The position numbers were made by a program, and so were the translations under genes. DNA of 64,000 bases. Source: Ptiloglossa arizonensis. Taxonomy: Eukaryota; Arthropoda; Insecta; Hymenoptera; Colletidae. The notes beneath the pieces were generated by a model that saw only the letters and a program-made list of their open reading frames with translations, searched no databases and was not told where the DNA came from. Where the stretch lies: contig NW_027478887.1 in NCBI RefSeq assembly GCF_051014685.1, positions 338,285 through 402,284 of the forward strand. The letters run 5' to 3'. How positions within the stretch are numbered: the first letter of the stretch is position 1; every line of letters begins with the position of its first letter. Positions 59,285-64,000 of the stretch are shown in pieces.

Positions 59285-61459
59285 AGATGCAACAGAAATT
59301 TTGCGGATTGGTCATTCCGTTCGCGAGATATGGCAGTTTGGAGGTAAGAAACGCTTGAGAAACTCAAAATTTTCGCAGTTCTGATGCTCGGCACGAATAA
59401 CTAGAACGGCCTAGGGGAAAACTACACCTACCGTTGTAATCGGGCGGGTTTCTACTTTCAGATGCAACAGAAATTTTGCGGATTGATCAATCCGTTCGCG
59501 AAATATGGCAGTTTGGAGATAAGAAACGCTTGAGAAACTCAAAATTTTCGCAGTTCTGATGCTCGAAACGAATGACCAGAACGGCCTAGGGGAAAAGTGC
59601 GCATACCGTTGTAATCGGGCGAGTTTCTACTTTCAGAAGCAACAGAAATTTTGCGGATTGGTCAATCCGTTCGCGAGATATGGCAGTTTGGAGGTAAGAA
59701 ACGCTTGAGAAACTCAAAATTTTCGCAGTTCTGATGCTCGACACGAATAACTAGAACGGCCTAGGGGCAAAGTGCGCATACCGTTGTAACCAGGCGAGTT
59801 TCTACTTTCAGATGCAACAGAAATTTTGCGGATTGGTCGATCCGTTCGCGAGATGTGGCAGTTTGGAAGTAAGAAACGCTTGAGAAACTCAAAATTTTCG
59901 CAGTTCTGATGCTCGAAACGAATAACTAGAACGGCCTAGGGGAAGACTACACCTACCGTTGTAATCGGGCGAGTTTCTACTTTCAGATGCAACAGAAATT
60001 TTGCGGATTGGTCAATCCGTTCGCGAGGTATGGCAGTTTGGAGGTAAGAAACGCTTGAGAAACTCAAAATTTTCGCAGTTCTGATGCTCGAAACGAATAA
60101 CTAGAACGGCCTAGGGGAAAACTACACCTACCGTTGTAATCGGGCGAGTTTCTACTTTCAGATGCAACAGAAATTTTGCGGATTGGTCAATCCGTTCGCG
60201 AGATATGGCAGTTTGGAGGTAAGAAACGCTTGAGAAACTCAAAATTTTCGCAGTTCTGATGCTCGAAACGAATAACTAGAACCGCCTAGGGGAAAAGTGC
60301 GCATACCGTTGTAATCGGGCGAGTTTCTACTTTCAGATGCAACAGAAATTTTGCGGATTGATCAATCCGTTCGCGAAATATGGCAGTTTGGAGATAAGAA
60401 ACGCTTGAGAAACTCAAAATTTTCGCAGTTCTGATGCACGAAACGAATGACTAGAACGGCCTAGGGGAGAAGTACGCATACCGTTGTAATCGGGCGAGTT
60501 TCTACTTTCAGAACCACAGAAATTTTGCGAATCGGTCAATCCGTTCGCGAGATATGGCAGTTTGGAGGTAAGAAACGCTTGAGAAACTCAAAATTTTCAC
60601 AGTTCTGATGCTCGACACGAATAACTAGAACGGCCTAGGGGAAAACCATACTTAGCGTTGTAATCGGGCGAGTTTCTATTTTCAGATGCAACAGAAATCA
60701 TGCGGATAGGTCAATCCGTTCGCGAGATATGGCCGTTTGGATTTAAGATACGCTTGAGAAACTCAAAATTTTCGCATTTCTGATGCTTGAAACGAATAAC
60801 TAGAACGGCCTAGGGGAAAAGTGCGCATACCGTTGTAATCGGGCGAGTTTCTACCTTCAGATGCAACAGAAATTTTGCGGATTGATCAATCCGTTCGCGA
60901 GATATGGCAGTTTGGAGGTAAGAAACGCTTGAGAAACTCAAAATATTCGCAGTTCTGATGCTCGAAATGAATAACTGGAACGGCCTAGGGGAAAACTACA
61001 CCTACCGTTTTAATCGGGCGAGTTTCTACTTTCAGATGCAACAGAAATTTTGCGGATTGGTCAATCCGTTCGCGAGATATGGCAGTTTGGAGGTAAGAAA
61101 CGCTTGAGAAACAAAATTTTCGCAGTTCTGATGCTCGAAACGAATAACTAGAACCGCCTAGGGGAAAAGTGCGCATACCGTTGTAATCGGGCGAGTTTCT
61201 ACTTTCAGATGCAACAGAAATTTTGCGGATTGATCAATCCGTTCGCGAAATATGGCAGTTTGGAGATAAGAAACGCTTGAGAAACTCAAAATTTTCGCAG
61301 TTCTAATGCTCGAAACGAATAACTAGAACGGTCTAGGGGATAACTACACCTACCGTTGTAATCGGGCGAGTTTCTACTTTCAGATGCAACAGAAATTATG
61401 CGAATTTGTCAATCCGTTCGCGAGATATGGCAGTTTGGAGGTAAGAAACGCTTGAGAAA
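59285..61459. repeat. Mixed block with 174-bp and 173-bp units
   Basis: It includes AACCAGGCGAG near 59,789, the last 174-bp AGAACCACAG unit (60510), class B TTTAAGATACGC near 60,740, and a unit missing two bases (GAGAAACAAAATTTT at 61111), the only 2-bp loss seen. No internal HOR was resolved. Confidence 0.7.
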
Positions 61460-62334
61460 CACAAAATTTTCGCAGTTCTGATGCTCGAAACGAATAACTA
61501 GAACCGCCTAGGGGAAAAGTGCGCATACCGTTGTAATCGGGCGAGTTTCTACTTTCAGATGCAACAGAAATTTTGCGGATTGATCAATCCGTTCGCGAAA
61601 TATGGCAGTTTGGAGATAAGAAACGCTTGAGAAACTCAAAATTTTCGCAGTTCTGATGCTCGAAACGAATGACTAGAACGGCCTAGGGGAGAAGTACGCA
61701 TACCGTTGTAATCGGGCGAGTTTCTACTTTCAGATGCAACAGAAATTTTGCGGATTGATCAGTCCGTTCGCGAGATATGGCCGTTTGGATTTAAGGAACG
61801 CTTGAGAAACTCAAAATTTTCGCATTTCTGATGCTCGAAACGAATGACTAGAACGGCCTAGGGGAAAAGTGCGCATACCGTTGTAATCGGGCGAGTTTCT
61901 ACTTTCAGATGCAACAGAAATTTTGCGGATTGATCAATCCGTTCGCGAAATATGGCAGTTTGGAGAATAGAAACGCTTGAGAAACTCAAAATTTTCGCAG
62001 TTCTGATGCTCGAAACGAATGACTAGAACGGCCTAGGGGAGAAGTACGCATACCGTTGTAATCGGGCGAGTTTCTACTTTCAGATGCAACAGAAATTTTG
62101 CGGATTGATCAATCCGTTCGCGAGATATGGCCGTTTGGATTTAAGGAACGCTTGAGAAACTCAAAATTTTCGCATTTCTGATGCTCGAAACGAATGACTA
62201 GAACGGCCTAGGGGAGAAGTACACATACCGTTGTAATCGGGCGAGTTTCTACTTTCAGATGCAACAGAAATTTTGCGGATTGGTCAATCCGTTCGCGAGA
62301 TATGGCAGTTTGGAAGTAAGAAACGCTTGAGAAA
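61460..62334. repeat. 5-monomer HOR, copy 1 (875 bp)
   Basis: Unit order is A(ACTAGAACCGCC)-D-B-D-B. AACTAGAACC at 61496 recurs at 62371, and GAAGTACACA at 62216 recurs at 63091, both 875 bp. The second D unit carries GGAGAATAG (61963), also found at 50068, linking this cassette to 49.7-50.9 kb. Confidence 0.82.
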
Positions 62335-63209
62335 CTCAAAATTTTCGCAGTTCTGATGCTCGAAACGAATAACTAGAACCGCCTAGGGGAAAAGTGCGCA
62401 TACCGTTGTAATCGGGCGAGTTTCTACTTTCAGATGCAACAGAAATTTTGCGGATTGATCAATCCGTTCGCGAAATATGGCAGTTTGGAGATAAGAAACG
62501 CTTGAGAAACTCAAAATTTTCGCAGTTCTGATGCTCGAAACGAATGACTAGAACGGCCTAGGGGAGAAGTACGCATACCGTTGTAATCGGGCGAGTTTCT
62601 ACTTTCAGATGCAACAGAAATTTTGCGGATTGATCAATCCGTTCGCGAGATATGGCCGTTTGGATTTAAGGAACGCTTGAGAAACTCAAAATTTTCGCAT
62701 TTCTGATGCTCGAAACGAATGACTAGAACGGCCTAGGGGAAAAGTGCGCATACCGTTGTAATCGGGCGAGTTTCTACTTTCAGATGCAACAGAAATTTTG
62801 CGGATTGATCAATCCGTTCGCGAAATATGGCAGTTTGGAGATAAGAAACGCTTGAGAAACTCAAAATTTTCGCAGTTCTGATGCTCGAAACGAATGACTA
62901 GAACGGCCTAGGGGAGAAGTACGCATACCGTTGTAATCGGGCGAGTTTCTACTTTCAGATGCAACAGAAATTTTGCGGATTGATCAATCCGTTCGCGAGA
63001 TATGGCCGTTTGGATTTAAGGAACGCTTGAGAAACTCAAAATTTTCGCATTTCTGATGCTCGAAACGAATGACTAGAACGGCCTAGGGGAGAAGTACACA
63101 TACCGTTGTAATCGGGCGAGTTTCTACTTTCAGATGCAACAGAAATTTTGCGGATTGGTCAATCCGTTCGCGAGATATGGCAGTTTGGAGGTAAGAAACG
63201 CTTGAGAAA
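62335..63209. repeat. 5-monomer HOR, copy 2 (875 bp)
   Basis: Copy of 61460-62334 with the same A-D-B-D-B order. It has the ordinary GGAGATAAG in place of GGAGAATAG. Confidence 0.82.
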
Positions 63210-64000
63210 CTCAAAATTTTCGCAGTTCTGATGCTCGACACGAATAACTAGAACGGCCTAGGGGAAAACTACACCTACCGTTGTAATCGGGCGAGTTTCT
63301 ATTTTCAGATGCAACAGAAATCATGCGGATAGGTCAATCCGTTCGCGAGATATGGCCGTTTGGATTAAGATACGCTTGAGAAACTCAAAATTTTCGCATT
63401 TCTGATGCTTGAAACGAATAACTAGAACGCCTAGGGGAAAAGTGCGCATACCGTTGTATCGGGCGAGTTTCTACTTTCAGATGCAACAGAAATTTGGCGG
63501 ATTGATCAATCCGTTCGCCAAATATGGCAGTTTGGAGATAAGAAACGCTTGAGAAACTCAAAATTTTCGCAGTTCTGATGCTCGAAACGAATGACTAGAA
63601 CGGCCTAGGGGAGAAGTACGCATACCGTTGTAATCGGGCGAGTTTCTACTTTCAGATGCAACAGAAATTTGCGGATTGATCAATCCGTTCGCGAGATATG
63701 GCCGTTTGGATTTAAGGAACGCTTGAGAAACTCAAATTTTCGCATTTCTGATGCTCGAAACGAATGACTAGAACAGCCTAGGGGAGAAGTACGCATACCG
63801 TTGTAATCGGGCGAGTTTCTACTTTCAGATGCAACAAGAATTTTGCGGATTGATCAATCCGTTCGCGAGATATGCCGTTTGGATTTAAGGAACGCTTGAG
63901 AAACTCAAAATTTTCGCATTTCTGATGCTCGAAACGAATGACTAGAACGGCCTAGGGAGAAGTACACATACCGTTGTAATCGGGCGAGTTTCTACTTTCA
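63210..64000. repeat. Right-edge monomers with clustered one-base deletions
   Basis: About 4.5 units of the usual classes (A, B with GATAGGTCAATCC, D with TTCGCCAAATATGG, B, B). Between 63,360 and 63,960 there are seven one-base losses: T in GGATTAAG (63366), G in AACGCC (63428), A in TTGTATCGGG (63458), T in GAAATTTGCGG (63670), A in CTCAAATTTTCG (63736), G in TATGCCG (63875), and G in CTAGGGAG (63957). There are also odd changes at 63496, 63775 and 63835. The monomers are genuine; the indels are probably consensus errors. Confidence 0.85.

Larger units (their letters stand above)
1..64000. repeat. 175-bp satellite DNA tandem array, about 365 monomers
   Basis: Every part of the window is the same monomer repeated head to tail in one orientation. 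The start GAGATATGG (or GAGATGTGG/GAAATATGG) recurs at 1, 176, 351, 526, 701, 876 and 1051 and onward at 175-bp steps. Length departures are single-base: +1 where CCTAGGGG is replaced by CCTACGGGG or CCTATGGGG, -1 where AGAAGCAACAG becomes AGAACCACAG, and a few private indels. No inversion, insertion or unique sequence was seen. A 175-bp unit fits one nucleosome plus linker, usual for centromeric or heterochromatic satellites. The array type is certain; the centromeric role is inferred and the family is not recognised. Confidence 0.99.

Noticed and set aside
1..64000. CRISPR array
   Set aside because: The repeats are contiguous 175-bp units with no unique spacers, and there are no cas genes.
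1..64000. Human-type alpha satellite
   Set aside because: The period is 175 rather than 171 bp, and apart from the partial CENP-B-box match the monomer does not resemble the alphoid consensus as I know it.
1..64000. rRNA spacer subrepeats or telomeric repeat
   Set aside because: No rRNA gene sequence and no short G-rich telomere motif appear anywhere in the window.

Overview
The whole 64,000-base window is one uninterrupted, head-to-tail tandem satellite array. The monomer is 175 bp (starts at 1, 176, 351, 526, 701, 876 and 1051), giving about 365 copies, all in the same orientation. I found no protein-coding gene, tRNA, rRNA, transposon, CRISPR array or stretch of unique sequence. A satellite array of this size, with nucleosome-scale monomers and nested higher-order repeats (HORs), points to a eukaryote, most likely a centromeric or pericentromeric/heterochromatic block. 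I do not recognise the satellite family and cannot name the species. The monomer is about 45% GC and rich in CpG (13 per 175 bp, about 1.5 times expectation). This weakly argues against a lineage with heavy, long-term CpG methylation of satellites.

Monomer anatomy, numbered from GAGATATGG: a variable head (1-30), an A4T4 tract (42-49), a variable tag after CCTAGGGG (about 88-108), a 17-bp CENP-B-box-like motif (105-121), a pyrimidine-rich stretch ending in CAG (about 124-137), and a GATC/GGTC-centred dyad (155-170). Four head classes recur. Class A reads CAGTTTGGAGGTAAG. Class B reads CCGTTTGGATTTAA. Class C reads GATGTGG with GGAAGTAAG and follows GGTCGATCC. Class D reads CAGTTTGGAGATAAG and follows GATTGATCAATCC.

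Layout: the classes and tags are ordered into multi-monomer HORs of several sizes: 13-mer twice (1.05-5.6 kb); overlapping 8-, 12- and 9-mers (6.1-15.1 kb); a copy of 5.7-7.2 kb at 16.4-17.7 kb; 17- and 12-mer offset duplications (18.3-23.7 kb); a mosaic (24-30 kb); a 14/15-mer pair (30.1-34.5 kb); a mosaic with copies of distant blocks (34.5-41.8 kb); 6-mers (41.8-43.5 and 45.7-47.8 kb); a 14-mer twice (50.9-55.8 kb); a 7-mer twice (55.3-57.7 kb); a 3-mer twice (58.2-59.3 kb); and a 5-mer twice (61.5-63.2 kb). Class D with GAAATATGG appears from about 19.96 kb, class B with TTTAAGGAACGC from about 24.0 kb, and class B with TTTAAGATACGC from about 49 kb. The array is therefore layered by age or expansion history.

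The last ~600 bases (63,360-63,960) carry seven single-base deletions, mostly in homopolymers. That density is seen nowhere else and looks like uncorrected long-read consensus near a contig end. The open reading frames present are by-products of the repeat: 175 is not a multiple of 3, and identical frames recur exactly where HOR copies recur. The observations most worth a second look are the CENP-B-box-like motif, whose variants segregate with HOR position, and a 57-nt stop-free segment in each class A/C monomer flanked by consensus-like splice sites. HOR boundaries are read by eye and are good to roughly 50 bp.
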